A stretch of DNA of 58,118 nucleotides from an uncultured Clostridia bacterium (GTDB taxonomy: Bacteria > Bacillota > Clostridia > Oscillospirales > Ruminococcaceae). This document shows, piece after piece, positions 19,841 through 29,253 of the stretch. The number at the start of each line of letters is the position of its first letter. Position 1 is the first letter of the stretch. The stretch lies in assembly GCA_944382905.1 (NCBI GenBank), contig CALWNU010000047.1:1-58118 (forward strand), given 5' to 3'. A model generated the notes under the pieces. That model worked only from the letters and a program-made list of their open reading frames with translations, ran no database searches and had not been told where the DNA came from. The position numbers were made by a program, and so were the translations under genes.

Positions 19841-21508
19841 ATGTTAAGCGATATTGAAATTGCACAAAGTGCGAAAATGCTTCCCATCACCGAAATTGCG
19901 GAAAAACTGGACATCCTTCCGGAAGAGCTGGAGCCGTACGGCAGATATAAGGCCAAGCTTTCGGAAGATCTTTTTGCCCGTTTACAAGATAAGCCGGATG
20001 GCAAACTGGTCCTGGTGACCGCCATCAACCCCACCCCTGCCGGGGAAGGGAAGACGACCACTTCCGTAGGGCTGGGGCAGGCAATGGCCAAGATCGGGAA
20101 AAAGGCGATTATCGCGTTGCGGGAACCTTCTTTGGGCCCGGTGTTCGGCATCAAAGGGGGAGCCGCCGGCGGCGGGTATTCCCAGGTGGTGCCCATGGAG
20201 GATATCAACCTGCATTTTACCGGCGATATGCATGCCATCACTGCGGCGAACAATCTGCTGTGCGCCATGATTGACAACCATTTGCAGCAGGGAAATGCGC
20301 TGGGGATTGACCAACGGCGTATCCTCTTTAAACGCTGCCTGGATATGAACGACCGGGCACTGCGTTTTGTCAACGTGGGGCTTGGCGGAAAGGTCAACGG
20401 GGTACCGCGGGAGGACGGGTTCCAGATCACGGTGGCCAGCGAAGTCATGGCGATTTTGTGCCTGGCTGCGGATCTGCAGGATTTGAAGAAACGGCTGGGC
20501 GAGATTTTGGTCGCCTATACGTTTGACAACCGACCGGTGTATGCCAAGGATCTACAGGTGCATGGAGCGATGGCGGCTTTGTTAAAAGATGCGTTAAAAC
20601 CTAACCTGGTGCAGACGCTGGAAAATACCCCGGCGCTGATGCATGGCGGCCCGTTCGCCAACATCGCCCACGGCTGCAATTCCGTGCGGGCGACCAAGCT
20701 GGCACTGAAGCTGGCGGATTACTGCATTACGGAGGCCGGGTTTGGCTCAGACCTTGGCGCGGAGAAATTCTTGGACATCAAATGCCGCTATGCGGGGTTG
20801 GCCCCGTCAGCGATTGTGATTGTGGCAACGTTGCGGGCGCTCAAATACAATGGCGGCGTGCCCAAAGCGCAGGTCGCGGAGGAACAGGTCGCCGCGCTGA
20901 AAAAAGGGCTGGTCAACCTGGAAGCCCATGTGGAAAATATGCGCAAATACGGCGTCCCGGTGGTGGTGGCGATCAACCGCTTTTTGACGGATACCGACCG
21001 GGAAATCCAGGTGCTGGCGGATTGCTGCCGCCGCTTGGGAGTGGAATATTCCCTGTCGGAGGTTTTTGCAAAAGGCGGGGAAGGCGCGATTGATCTGGCG
21101 CAGAAGGTAGTCGAAGCCTGCGGCCAACCGGCCCATTTCCGGCTTTTGTATGATGAAAAGGCGCCCATCAAGGAAAAAATCCAGACCATTGTCAGCGAAA
21201 TCTATGGCGGGAAAGACGTGGCCTATGCGCCGAAGGCGGAAAAGGCCATCCGGGAGATCGAAGCGCTGGGCAAAGCGGATTTGCCCATCTGCATTGCCAA
21301 GACCCAGTATTCCCTGTCTGATGATCCCACCAAATTGGGACGTCCCACTGGGTTTACCGTCAACGTACGGGATGTCAAATTGTCTGCCGGCGCCGGGTTC
21401 ATCGTGGTCATGTTCGGAGATATTATGACGATGCCGGGGTTGCCCAAAGCGCCTGCCGCGTGTCAGATCGATGTAGACGCCGAAGGGCATATCAAAGGAT
21501 TATTTTAG
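19841..21508 (+). CDS. fhs: Formate-tetrahydrofolate ligase
   Basis: ATP-dependent synthesis of 10-formyl-THF from formate; entry of formate into the one-carbon pool and a step of the Wood-Ljungdahl methyl branch. The nucleotide-binding motif [14 protein letters not shown] is at about residues 66-79, followed by [21 protein letters not shown]. 555 residues, full length. Start ATG 19841 has AAGGGTGAGG upstream. It precedes tsaE by 18 bases, but other folate genes are not adjacent, so an acetogenic pathway cannot be inferred. Confidence 0.97.
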   Translation: MLSDIEIAQSAKMLPITEIAEKLDILPEELEPYGRYKAKLSEDLFARLQDKPDGKLVLVTAINPTPAGEGKTTTSVGLGQAMAKIGKKAIIALREPSLGPVFGIKGGAAGGGYSQVVPMEDINLHFTGDMHAITAANNLLCAMIDNHLQQGNALGIDQRRILFKRCLDMNDRALRFVNVGLGGKVNGVPREDGFQITVASEVMAILCLAADLQDLKKRLGEILVAYTFDNRPVYAKDLQVHGAMAALLKDALKPNLVQTLENTPALMHGGPFANIAHGCNSVRATKLALKLADYCITEAGFGSDLGAEKFLDIKCRYAGLAPSAIVIVATLRALKYNGGVPKAQVAEEQVAALKKGLVNLEAHVENMRKYGVPVVVAINRFLTDTDREIQVLADCCRRLGVEYSLSEVFAKGGEGAIDLAQKVVEACGQPAHFRLLYDEKAPIKEKIQTIVSEIYGGKDVAYAPKAEKAIREIEALGKADLPICIAKTQYSLSDDPTKLGRPTGFTVNVRDVKLSAGAGFIVVMFGDIMTMPGLPKAPAACQIDVDAEGHIKGLF

Positions 21509-21526
21509 GAAAGAAAGAGGCAGGGT

Positions 21527-21955
21527 ATGCGGTCTATCGTTACCAACAGCGCCGCCGAAACGGAGCGTTTTGCGGAAGATTTGGCGAAACAGTTAAAGCC
21601 CAATGATGTGATTGCTTTTTTTGGCGGACTGGGAATGGGCAAAACCACCTTTGTGCGAGGGCTTGCTCGGGCGCTGGGCTGCGCAGACGAAGTGTCTAGC
21701 CCGACCTTTTCCCTGGTACATGAATATCGCAGCACGCCCAAATTGTACCACTTCGACATGTACCGGGTTACTAGTTTTGACGACCTGTATTCTACCGGTT
21801 TTTTCGATTATCTGGAGACCGGCGCAGTACTGGCCATTGAATGGAGTGAAAACATCGAAGGAGCCTTGCCGGAAGGCACAATCCAGGTCCGGTTTGAGCG
21901 GCTGGGGGAAACGCAGCGGCGGATTACGGTGGAAGGAGATGACCGGTTTTGCTGA
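21527..21955 (+). CDS. tsaE: tRNA t6A37 synthesis ATPase subunit TsaE
   Basis: P-loop ATPase partner of the TsaB-TsaD complex that makes N6-threonylcarbamoyladenosine in ANN-decoding tRNAs. Walker A GGLGMGKTTF is near residues 33-42; SSPTFSLVHEY and LAIEWSENI are the other family signatures. 142 residues, normal. It overlaps tsaB, the usual partner. AAGAGGCAGGG upstream supports the ATG. Confidence 0.95.
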   Translation: MRSIVTNSAAETERFAEDLAKQLKPNDVIAFFGGLGMGKTTFVRGLARALGCADEVSSPTFSLVHEYRSTPKLYHFDMYRVTSFDDLYSTGFFDYLETGAVLAIEWSENIEGALPEGTIQVRFERLGETQRRITVEGDDRFC

Positions 21956-22659
21956 TGCTTGGAATGGATACGTCTGCCGTAGCCGCGTCGGTGGCCTTAT
22001 GGGAAGACGGGCGGCTTCTCGGGGAAAATTTTGTCAATGTGAAATTGACCCATAGCCAAACCATTTTGCCCATGGTACAAAGTTTGTTGGATTCCTGCGA
22101 CCGCAAAATTTCCCAGGTGGAAACCTTTGCGGTTTCCGCGGGACCCGGTTCTTTTACCGGGCTGCGCATTGGGATTTCAGCGGTCAAAGGGATGGCGTTT
22201 GCTTCCAACAACCCCTGCATCCCCGTTTCCACTTTGGAGGCGCTGGCCTATCAGCTGTCGGGGCAGGAGTGCATTGCCATCCCCGCCATGGACGCCAGGT
22301 GTCAGCAGGTGTACACGGCGGCGTTTCGCGTGGGGCGAGACGGTGTGCAGCGGCTGAGCGAGGACGCGGCGATGTCTATTTCCCAGCTGCAGGCAAAGAT
22401 CCAAGAATTTTCTGATGGATTGCCGCGGATTCTGGTTGGAGACGGCGCCCAGTTATGTTATAATTGCTGGGAGGGCAGCGATGTGCTGCTGGCGCCGGAA
22501 CATCTGCGGTTTCAACGGGCAGGTGCGGTTTGTATGGCCGCGCTGCACCATCTGTCGGAGGCAGTCAGTCCGGCGGATTTGGCTCCCCGGTATTTACGGC
22601 TTCCGCAAGCCCAGCGGGAATTGTTGAAAAAACAGGAAAGCAACAGGGTGTTATCATAG
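21949..22659 (+). CDS. tsaB: tRNA t6A37 synthesis scaffold protein TsaB
   Basis: ASKHA-fold protein that dimerises with TsaD. The N-terminus LGMDTSAVAASVALWEDG and SAGPGSFTGLRIGISAVKGMA are diagnostic. A TTG at 21949 is taken as start because the resulting MLMLGMDTS aligns with the usual MxILAIDTS beginning and lies about ten bases after AAGGAG; ATG 21955, overlapping the tsaE stop, is the alternative. 236 residues. tsaD is not in this window; tsaC is near 46.2 kb. Confidence 0.93.
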   Translation: MLMLGMDTSAVAASVALWEDGRLLGENFVNVKLTHSQTILPMVQSLLDSCDRKISQVETFAVSAGPGSFTGLRIGISAVKGMAFASNNPCIPVSTLEALAYQLSGQECIAIPAMDARCQQVYTAAFRVGRDGVQRLSEDAAMSISQLQAKIQEFSDGLPRILVGDGAQLCYNCWEGSDVLLAPEHLRFQRAGAVCMAALHHLSEAVSPADLAPRYLRLPQAQRELLKKQESNRVLS

Positions 22660-22674
22660 GAAAGGGATGGAAAA

Positions 22675-23112
22675 ATGATTGCCATTGGCAGCGATCACGG
22701 CGGCTTTGCGCTGAAAGAGGAAATCAAAAAGCATTTGGCAGAACAGCAGATCCCCTACGAAGATTTTGGCACTTACAGTACGGATAGTGTGGATTATCCG
22801 CTGATTGCGGAAAAAGTCTGCGCTGCGATCGTCGACGGAAAGTGCGAGAAAGGGATCTTGTGCTGCGGGACGGGAATTGGGATCTCCATGGCTGCCAACA
22901 AGATCCATGGGATCCGGGCGGCTTTGTGTTCGGATTATTTCAGCGCCAAGTATACCCGCTTGCACAATGACGCCAACGTCATCTGCATGGGCGGGCGGAC
23001 CATCGGCCCGGGGCTGGCCCTGGAGCTGGTCGACGTTTTTTTGCGCACGCCGTTTGAAGGCGGGCGCCATGCCAGACGAGTGGAACAGTTGATGAAGCTG
23101 GAAGAAAAATAG
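22675..23112 (+). CDS. rpiB: Ribose-5-phosphate isomerase B
   Basis: Interconverts ribose 5-phosphate and ribulose 5-phosphate in the pentose phosphate pathway. IGSDHGGFALK at the N-terminus, catalytic Cys in ILCCGTGIGISMAANK (Cys64) and NDANVICMGGRTIGPGLA are typical of RpiB/LacAB. 145 residues. It lies 15 bases after tsaB with GGAAAGGGATGG as ribosome binding site. Confidence 0.95.
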   Translation: MIAIGSDHGGFALKEEIKKHLAEQQIPYEDFGTYSTDSVDYPLIAEKVCAAIVDGKCEKGILCCGTGIGISMAANKIHGIRAALCSDYFSAKYTRLHNDANVICMGGRTIGPGLALELVDVFLRTPFEGGRHARRVEQLMKLEEK

Positions 23113-23172
23113 GACAACCGGCTTTTGGAATGAGAAACAAAAATGCCGTGGGGCAGGAATGGAGAGTGCGTT

Positions 23173-23802
23173 ATGATCAAACCGGTAATTATGGACCATC
23201 CGCTGATTCAGCACAAACTGACGATTATGCGGGACAAGAACACGGGAACAAAGGAGTTCCGCGAATTGGTAGGTGAAATCGGGATGCTGATGTGCTATGA
23301 AGCGACCCGGGATTTACCGTTAAAAGAAGTGGAAATCGAGACGCCGGTGGCAGTGGCGAAAACCAAGGTGATCTCCGGCCGGAAACTGGCTTTTGTCCCC
23401 ATTCTGCGGGCTGGCCTTGGCATGGTGGACGGCGTGATGCGGATGGTACCGGCGGCGAAGATCGGCCATATCGGCATGTACCGCGACCCGGTGACCCATA
23501 CGCCGGTAGAATATTACTGCAAGCTTCCTTCGGATATTGGGGAGCGGGACGTGATTGTCCTGGATCCCATGCTGGCCACCGGTGGTTCGGCCATTGACGC
23601 GATTACTCAGATCAAATCCAAAGGGGCGAAAAGCGTTCGCTTTATGTGCATTATTGCTGCGCCGGAAGGGCTGGCAGCCTTGCAGCAGGCGCATCCGGAC
23701 GTGGCGATCTATATCGGCGCAGTGGATGAAAAACTCAATGAAAACAAGTATATTGTCCCAGGATTGGGCGATGCAGGAGACCGGATTTTTGGCACCAAAT
23801 AA
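23173..23802 (+). CDS. upp: Uracil phosphoribosyltransferase
   Basis: Converts uracil and PRPP to UMP in pyrimidine salvage. Starting [17 protein letters not shown], the product is 209 residues as in most bacteria. PRPP-binding loop [14 protein letters not shown] and the C-terminal [13 protein letters not shown] uracil-binding segment are intact. ATG 23173 follows GGAGAG; an in-frame ATG at 23143 is not in the family pattern. Ends at a good terminator. Confidence 0.97.
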   Translation: MIKPVIMDHPLIQHKLTIMRDKNTGTKEFRELVGEIGMLMCYEATRDLPLKEVEIETPVAVAKTKVISGRKLAFVPILRAGLGMVDGVMRMVPAAKIGHIGMYRDPVTHTPVEYYCKLPSDIGERDVIVLDPMLATGGSAIDAITQIKSKGAKSVRFMCIIAAPEGLAALQQAHPDVAIYIGAVDEKLNENKYIVPGLGDAGDRIFGTK

Positions 23803-23814
23803 AAGGCCGTATCG

Positions 23815-23850
23815 AGCCGCTTCCCCCTTTTGCAGGAAGCGGCTTTCCTT
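23815..23850 (+). terminator. Terminator of upp
   Basis: AGCCGCTTCC (23815-23824) pairs perfectly with GGAAGCGGCT (23835-23844), followed by TTCCTTTT. Confidence 0.8.
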
Positions 23851-23922
23851 TTGGGGACAAGGTTGGCCGGCTTGGCCGGTCCATCCGGCGGGCACATACG
23901 CAAAGGGACGGAGGAGATAGGG

Positions 23923-24543
23923 ATGACCACAGTATATTTAGTACGCCATGCCAAATCGGTTGGCAATACGGAACGGATTTTTCAAGGCAGGTCGAATTTG
24001 GGACTGTCGGCAGAGGGGCAGGCCCAGCTGCCTCAATTGGCCGAACGGTTTCGCACGATTCCGCTGCAGGCGGTATACTCCAGCCCGCTGGCCCGCGCCA
24101 TGCAGACGGCTGCCGCCGTGGCCCATTACCATAAGCTTTCGATTCAACCGGACGAGGGGCTTTGTGAAATTTCCGCGGGCAAATGGGAGATGCAGCTGTT
24201 TGCTGATTTGCCGGTCAAATTCCCGGAAGAGTGGCGGTACTGGACGGAAGACGAAGCCCACTTCCAGGCGCCTGGCGGGGAAAGTATTGTACAGGTTTAT
24301 GAACGAATGAGCAATACCATTGACCGAATTGCCGCCCAAAACGACGGGAAGACGATTGCGGTGGTGTCCCATGGCTGTGCGCTGCGCTGCTATCTGTGCC
24401 ATGCCCTGGGGATTCCCCTGGAGCAAATTTCGCAAATCCCACTTTCGCAAAATACGGCGGTGAGCAAGGTACTTTATGAAGGCGCAAAGATCCAGGTGGA
24501 ATATTATGACGATTTGTCCCACTGGAAAGAAAACGGGAGATAG
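23923..24543 (+). CDS. Histidine phosphatase (phosphoglycerate mutase-like) family protein
   Basis: The catalytic LVRHAKSVGNTE motif (RHA in place of RHG) is at residues 6-17, YSSPLARAMQTA follows, and the second His lies in VVSHGCALRCYL. 206 residues. The family covers phosphoglycerate mutase, alpha-ribazole phosphatase and others; lack of cobalamin genes nearby leaves the substrate open. GGAGGAGATAGGG precedes the ATG at 23923. It is followed 12 bases later by ruvX. Confidence 0.88.
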   Translation: MTTVYLVRHAKSVGNTERIFQGRSNLGLSAEGQAQLPQLAERFRTIPLQAVYSSPLARAMQTAAAVAHYHKLSIQPDEGLCEISAGKWEMQLFADLPVKFPEEWRYWTEDEAHFQAPGGESIVQVYERMSNTIDRIAAQNDGKTIAVVSHGCALRCYLCHALGIPLEQISQIPLSQNTAVSKVLYEGAKIQVEYYDDLSHWKENGR

Positions 24544-24555
24544 GAGAGGGATTGT

Positions 24556-24987
24556 ATGAAAATTATGGCAGTAGATTATGGCGACGCGCGCACCGGGCTT
24601 GCTGCCTGCGACCGCACCGAATTTTTGGCGTCGCCCATCGGCGTCATCCAGGAATATGATTTGGACCGCACGGTGGAACAGGTGGCGTATGCCGTGGAGG
24701 AATATCAAATCGGCATGGTTGTGGTGGGGCATCCGGTCAATATGGATGGCAGCGAAGGGGAACGGGCGCAAAAATGCGAGCTGTTCGCCGAAAAGCTGCG
24801 GGCTATGGTTTCTGTGCCCGTCGTTCTTTGGGATGAGAGAAGCACTACTGTGACGGCGCACCAATATTTGAATTTGACCAATACCCGTGGGAAAAAGCGC
24901 AAAGAGGTGGTAGACGAGGTGGCGGCTACCATCATTTTGGAAAGCTATTTGGCCTACCGGCGCAATCATCCCGACAAGGAAGCATAG
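24556..24987 (+). CDS. ruvX: YqgF/RuvX-family putative Holliday junction resolvase / pre-16S rRNA nuclease
   Basis: A 143-residue RNase H-like protein with the first catalytic Asp in IMAVDYGDARTGLA, VVVGHPVNMDGSEGERA and the ERSTTVTAHQYL signature. E. coli YqgF processes the 5' end of 16S rRNA; a resolvase role was proposed from structure. Start ATG 24556 with GGAGAGGG upstream. Last gene before a large bidirectional terminator. Confidence 0.93.
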   Translation: MKIMAVDYGDARTGLAACDRTEFLASPIGVIQEYDLDRTVEQVAYAVEEYQIGMVVVGHPVNMDGSEGERAQKCELFAEKLRAMVSVPVVLWDERSTTVTAHQYLNLTNTRGKKRKEVVDEVAATIILESYLAYRRNHPDKEA

Positions 24988-25017
24988 TGCTTTTTCAGCT
25001 CGCCTGGCAAATGAAAG

Positions 25018-25075
25018 ACCAAACAACAAGTCCCCGGAAACCGTTACGGTTGTTCCGGGGATTTCTTGTTTGGTT
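25018..25075. terminator. Long bidirectional terminator between ruvX and the TauE-like pair
   Basis: A stem of about 25 bp with one asymmetric bulge spans ACCAAACAACAAG to CTTGTTTGGT around a TCCCCGGAA/TTCCGGGGA core. Both converging operons end here. Confidence 0.85.
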
Positions 25076-25424
25076 TGGCAAAAAGCGTTTTTAGGCCCAG
25101 TGCAAACAAGAAAAGGGCGAAAATTTTAGATAGAATGGCCGAATCGGTATGGGAAGCAATCCAGACGCCCAAAAAAACGCCGGGGATCCCGAAGATCCCG
25201 CAAAGGACGCCTTGTTTCCATTGCAGCAGGCCAGACTTTCGATGAAAGCATAACGCGATGATCCCAACCGGCAGGAAAAACAGAAGATTGATCCCCTGCG
25301 CGGTCAAAACAGGGGTAGCGGAAAAAACGGTGAGAAACAGCAAAAGAACCGCCCCGCCGCCAATGCCCATGGAAGCGATAAAAGCGGAAATCAAAGAGAC
25401 CAAAAAACAAAAGAAAAACTGCAT
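25044..25424 (-). CDS. Half-size TauE/SafE (TSUP) family permease, second gene of a pair
   Basis: A 126-residue membrane protein with about four hydrophobic segments. IASMGIGGGAVLLLFL near residues 17-32 is the glycine-rich motif of the TauE/SafE sulfite exporter family, which normally has 240-270 residues and two such repeats. Start ATG 25424 with GGAGGG upstream. It follows the other half-size gene by 24 bases; the two together equal one normal permease and probably form a heterodimer. Substrate unknown, possibly a small sulfur-containing anion. Its 3' end overlaps the terminator hairpin. Confidence 0.8.
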   Translation of the reverse strand: MQFFFCFLVSLISAFIASMGIGGGAVLLLFLTVFSATPVLTAQGINLLFFLPVGIIALCFHRKSGLLQWKQGVLCGIFGIPGVFLGVWIASHTDSAILSKIFALFLFALGLKTLFAKPNKKSPEQP

Positions 25425-25448
25425 TGTACCCTCCGAACATGCCGGGCC

Positions 25449-25799
25449 CTATCGGAAAAACAGACGGACGGCGGCATACAAAATAAAAAGAGAAAATATT
25501 TTTTTCAGCCAAGTATCCGGGATTTTCGGAAGCAGCCATCCGCCCAAGGCCGCCCCCAACACCCCGCCGGGCAAGAAGGGGAGGACATCGGATAGGCTGA
25601 CATACCCGCGCTGCCAATACAAAAAGCCGCTGACTGCCGACAAAAACAGCATAATCGATACGGCGGTTGCATGGGCTGATTTGCGGGAAAACCCGTTTTT
25701 CTCAAACAACGCCACCGCCGCAATTCCGCCGCCGGCACCAAACAGCCCATTGAGCAACCCGATGAGAATCCCGGCGCCTGCGGTCCATAAAATCGGCAA
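25449..25799 (-). CDS. Half-size TauE/SafE (TSUP) family permease, first gene of a pair
   Basis: A 116-residue membrane protein with about four hydrophobic segments and the repeat motif LNGLFGAGGGIAAVAL near residues 17-32. The start is a TTG at 25799, placed about eight bases after AGGAGG; no ATG is better placed. Sequence of this half is clearly different from its partner, so they are not a recent duplication. Divergent from the RHH gene, sharing a 116-base intergenic region. Confidence 0.8.
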   Translation of the reverse strand: MPILWTAGAGILIGLLNGLFGAGGGIAAVALFEKNGFSRKSAHATAVSIMLFLSAVSGFLYWQRGYVSLSDVLPFLPGGVLGAALGGWLLPKIPDTWLKKIFSLFILYAAVRLFFR

Positions 25800-25830
25800 A
25801 GAATCGCCTCCTGACGAGAAAAAATGAAAA

Positions 25831-25880
25831 CAAATTATTAATTTGCAAATAAAATTAATAATTCTATTGACAAATTATTA
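25831..25880. promoter_or_regulatory. AT-rich operator-like repeats in front of the RHH gene
   Basis: CAAATTATTAATTTG (25831-25845) is a perfect 15-base palindrome. Its left part CAAATTATTA recurs exactly at 25871-25880, 40 bases downstream, and TTAATAATT (25855-25863) lies in inverted orientation between them. The second copy overlaps the -35 box. The pattern fits cooperative binding of a ribbon-helix-helix repressor. Confidence 0.55.
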
Positions 25881-25894
25881 TATTCCGCTATAAT
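25867..25894 (+). promoter_or_regulatory. Promoter of the RHH gene and clpB
   Basis: Consensus TTGACA (25867-25872), 16-base spacer, consensus TATAAT (25889-25894). It is overlapped by the repeats described at 25831-25880. Confidence 0.85.
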
Positions 25895-25915
25895 AAAAAA
25901 AGAAGGAGGGATGGT

Positions 25916-26578
25916 ATGAATCGGAGAGTGTACAGCCTCTTGCTGATGGACGACGTCATCCGTGCAGTGGATCGATTGGCGTATGCGCAAAATACCAGCC
26001 GATCGAATATGATCAATCAGATCTTGGCAGAATATTTGTCTGTCAAAACACCGGAGCAGCGCATGCACGATATTTTTGAGCAGATCCAAATGCAGATGGA
26101 TCGGCAAAATGTTTTTCAGATCCAATTGCAGCCTTCCGACGCCATGCTTTCCGTGCGGACGGCGCTGGCTTACAAGTATAAGCCGACCGTGCGCTATTGT
26201 GTGGAATTGTTCCGCAGCGACCCTGAGATCCTGGGGGAACTGCGTGTTTCTGCTCGGACCCAAAATGCGGGGCTTTTGCGGATGCTGGACAGCTTTTTTA
26301 GGCTGTGGGACCAATTGGAGCGGACCTACCTGGCCGACCGGCTGGCGCAAGGGGTGCAAAGCCGGATTGAAAACGGACGATATTGCCGCAGTTTTTTCTG
26401 GCCGCAGCAACCCTGTACCAATTCCCAGCTGGGCGAAGCGATCAGCGCATACATTCAGACGTTTGACAGCGCGATGAAAGCTTTCTTTGCGCTGGAAGAT
26501 GAAAATTGGCGAGAGGGAATGGATCAAATCTGCCAGAGATATCAAGATACAGTATTACCGAAAACAATCCTAATATAA
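25916..26578 (+). CDS. Ribbon-helix-helix DNA-binding protein upstream of clpB
   Basis: A 220-residue protein. Residues 1-45 (RRVYSLLLMDDVIRAVDRLAYAQNTSRSNMINQILAEYL) have the pattern of a CopG/MetJ-type ribbon-helix-helix: a beta strand, helix, NTSRS turn and helix. The remaining 170 residues are helical, charged, and match no family I recognise. AGAAGGAGGG precedes ATG 25916. It is 15 bases before clpB on the same strand, under a consensus promoter overlapped by repeats, so it probably represses its own operon. Whether it senses stress is inference. Confidence 0.7.
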   Translation: MNRRVYSLLLMDDVIRAVDRLAYAQNTSRSNMINQILAEYLSVKTPEQRMHDIFEQIQMQMDRQNVFQIQLQPSDAMLSVRTALAYKYKPTVRYCVELFRSDPEILGELRVSARTQNAGLLRMLDSFFRLWDQLERTYLADRLAQGVQSRIENGRYCRSFFWPQQPCTNSQLGEAISAYIQTFDSAMKAFFALEDENWREGMDQICQRYQDTVLPKTILI

Positions 26579-26593
26579 CGGGAGGGAATGGAT

Positions 26594-29188
26594 ATGAATG
26601 CACAACGGTTGACGAAAAAATCGCTGGAGGCGGTGGAAGCCGCCCAGAACTATTCCAGGGAACTGGAAAATATGCAGATTGAACAAATTCATCTGCTTTG
26701 GGCATTGGTGCAGGAACAAGAGGGGCTGATCCCCCAGCTGTTGATCAAAATGAACGTAGACCCGCAGCAAGTATTGTCCGCAGCACAAGCCCAGGCGAAA
26801 AAGCTGCCGGGGGTGACTGGCCCCGGGCGGGAAGCAGATAAAATTTACATTTCGCAGAACTTGGACCGGGCGCTGACGGCAGCAGAAAAGAAAGCCGACG
26901 CTATGAAAGACGACTTCATTTCTGTAGAGCACCTTTTCTGGGGCCTGTTGGAGTATCCGGATGCTGCGGTAAAAGCGGTGATCGATCAATGCCATATTGA
27001 CAAAGACGCCTTTTTGTCCGCGCTGATGGCAGTACGGGGGAACACCCGTGTGACGACGGACAGCCCGGAAGAAACCTACGACGCATTAAAAAAATATGGG
27101 ACCGACCTGGTGGAGCAGGCGCGCAAACAAAAGCTGGATCCGGTAATCGGCCGGGATACGGAAATCCGGAACGTGATCCGAATTCTGTCGAGAAAGAGCA
27201 AAAATAACCCTGTCCTCATCGGGGAACCGGGGGTAGGTAAAACGGCCATTGCCGAAGGGCTGGCCCAACGGATCGTGCGGGGAGATGTTCCCGCCGGGTT
27301 GCGGGACAAGACCATTTTTTCGCTGGATATGGGCGCGCTGATTGCCGGCGCCAAATATCGGGGCGAATTTGAGGAACGGCTGAAAGCTGTTTTGGGCGAA
27401 GTCAAAAAGAGCGAGGGGCAGATCATCCTGTTTATTGATGAACTGCACACCATTGTGGGCGCCGGCAAAACGGAAGGTTCCATGGATGCCGGAAACCTGC
27501 TCAAACCCATGCTGGCCCGCGGGGAGCTGCACTGTATTGGCGCGACAACCCTGAACGAATATCGCCAGTATATTGAAAAAGACGCAGCGCTGGAGCGCCG
27601 GTTCCAGCCAGTATTGGTGGAGGAGCCGTCGGTAGAAGATACCATTTCCATCCTCCGCGGCCTCAAAGAAAGATACGAGGTATTCCATGGCGTAAAAATC
27701 CAGGATCAGGCGCTGATTGCGGCGGCTACTTTGTCCAACCGCTATATTACCGACCGGTTTTTGCCGGATAAGGCCATTGACCTGGTCGATGAGGCTTGTG
27801 CTACGATTCGGACGGAGATGGATTCCATGCCGTCGGAATTGGACGAGATTTCCCGGAAGATTATGCAGCATGAAATCGAAGAGGCTGCGTTGAAAAAAGA
27901 AAACAGCCGTCTGTCGGCGGAACATCTGGCGGAAATCCAGAAAGAGCTGACGGAAATGCGGGAACAGTTCCAGCAGATGAAGGCGCGCTGGGAGAACGAA
28001 AAAGCGTCGATTGGCCGGGTGCAGAAGCTCCGGGAAGAAATCGAGCAGGTCAACGCCAGCATTGAACTGGCGGAGCGGGAATACAATTTGGACCAGGCGG
28101 CGGCGTTAAAATACGGCAAACTTCCCGAACTGCAAAAACAGCTGCGCCAGCTGGAAGAAGAAGGCGGCACGCAAGAAACGACCTTGCTGCGGGATAAAGT
28201 AACCGAGGAAGAAATTGCCCGGATCGTCGGTCGCTGGACCGGCATCCCGGTTTCTCGTCTGATGGAAGGCGAGCGGGAAAAACTACTGCATCTGGATCAA
28301 ACGCTGCATCAGCGGGTCATCGGGCAGGATGAAGCAGTACGGGAAGTGGCAGACGCCATTATGCGGTCCCGGGCCGGCATCCAGGATCCCAATCGGCCCA
28401 TTGGGTCTTTCCTGTTCCTGGGCCCCACCGGCGTTGGCAAGACAGAACTGGCCAAAGCGGTGGCGCAGGCGCTTTTTGATGATGAGCGCAATATGGTGCG
28501 GATTGATATGTCCGAATATATGGAGAAGCATACGGTTTCCCGTCTGGTTGGGGCGCCTCCCGGGTATGTGGGATATGAAGAAGGCGGCCAGCTGACTGAG
28601 GCGGTAAGGCGCAAACCTTATTCCGTGGTGCTGTTCGACGAAGTGGAAAAAGCCCATCCGGATGTGTTCAACATCCTGCTGCAGGTCTTGGACGATGGCC
28701 GGATTACCGATTCGCAGGGACGGACGGTGGATTTTAAAAACACCATTATTATCCTGACCTCCAATCTGGGATCTTCCGTGATTTTGGACGGGATTGATGC
28801 AAGTGGGCAGATCAGCCCGGAGGCAAAAGAACAGGTCAACCAGCTGTTGAAAGCATCGTTCCGGCCGGAATTTCTAAACCGGTTGGATGAGATTGTGTTC
28901 TACAAGCCACTGACCCGTAAGGAGATTACCCAGATTGTAGACCTGATGCTCAATGACTTAAAGAAGCGGTTGGCGGAGAAGGAACTGGGCCTTGCGGTCA
29001 CCGATGCGGCCAAGGAATGGATCGTGCAGGAAGGGTATGATCCCGTATACGGAGCCCGTCCGTTAAAACGATATATCCAGCAGCATTTGGAGACCTTGCT
29101 GGCTAGATATATCCTGGAAAAAGATCCGGCGCCGGAGACCATCCTCAAAGCAGACTGCGTGGAAGGAAAGCTGGTTGTCAGCGAATAA
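26594..29188 (+). CDS. clpB: ATP-dependent chaperone ClpB
   Basis: Hexameric AAA+ disaggregase working with DnaK. The 864-residue product has the N-domain repeats, NBD1 with [13 protein letters not shown] and [13 protein letters not shown], a coiled-coil M-domain (about residues 410-525), and NBD2 with [14 protein letters not shown] and [15 protein letters not shown]. The M-domain length identifies ClpB rather than ClpC. GGAGGG at 26581-26586 favours ATG 26594 over ATG 26588. Usually controlled by CtsR or HrcA; here it follows an RHH gene instead. Confidence 0.97.
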   Translation: MNAQRLTKKSLEAVEAAQNYSRELENMQIEQIHLLWALVQEQEGLIPQLLIKMNVDPQQVLSAAQAQAKKLPGVTGPGREADKIYISQNLDRALTAAEKKADAMKDDFISVEHLFWGLLEYPDAAVKAVIDQCHIDKDAFLSALMAVRGNTRVTTDSPEETYDALKKYGTDLVEQARKQKLDPVIGRDTEIRNVIRILSRKSKNNPVLIGEPGVGKTAIAEGLAQRIVRGDVPAGLRDKTIFSLDMGALIAGAKYRGEFEERLKAVLGEVKKSEGQIILFIDELHTIVGAGKTEGSMDAGNLLKPMLARGELHCIGATTLNEYRQYIEKDAALERRFQPVLVEEPSVEDTISILRGLKERYEVFHGVKIQDQALIAAATLSNRYITDRFLPDKAIDLVDEACATIRTEMDSMPSELDEISRKIMQHEIEEAALKKENSRLSAEHLAEIQKELTEMREQFQQMKARWENEKASIGRVQKLREEIEQVNASIELAEREYNLDQAAALKYGKLPELQKQLRQLEEEGGTQETTLLRDKVTEEEIARIVGRWTGIPVSRLMEGEREKLLHLDQTLHQRVIGQDEAVREVADAIMRSRAGIQDPNRPIGSFLFLGPTGVGKTELAKAVAQALFDDERNMVRIDMSEYMEKHTVSRLVGAPPGYVGYEEGGQLTEAVRRKPYSVVLFDEVEKAHPDVFNILLQVLDDGRITDSQGRTVDFKNTIIILTSNLGSSVILDGIDASGQISPEAKEQVNQLLKASFRPEFLNRLDEIVFYKPLTRKEITQIVDLMLNDLKKRLAEKELGLAVTDAAKEWIVQEGYDPVYGARPLKRYIQQHLETLLARYILEKDPAPETILKADCVEGKLVVSE

Positions 29189-29222
29189 AAAAAGAGGCGG
29201 TTTTACCCGCCTCTTTTTTTTT
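29185..29222. terminator. Bidirectional terminator between clpB and gltX
   Basis: AAAAAAAGAGGCGG and CCGCCTCTTTTTTT form a hairpin with A and T runs on both sides. Confidence 0.9.
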
Positions 29223-29253
29223 GACTTTTTTGGTTTGCCGCAAGAAAAGAGCT

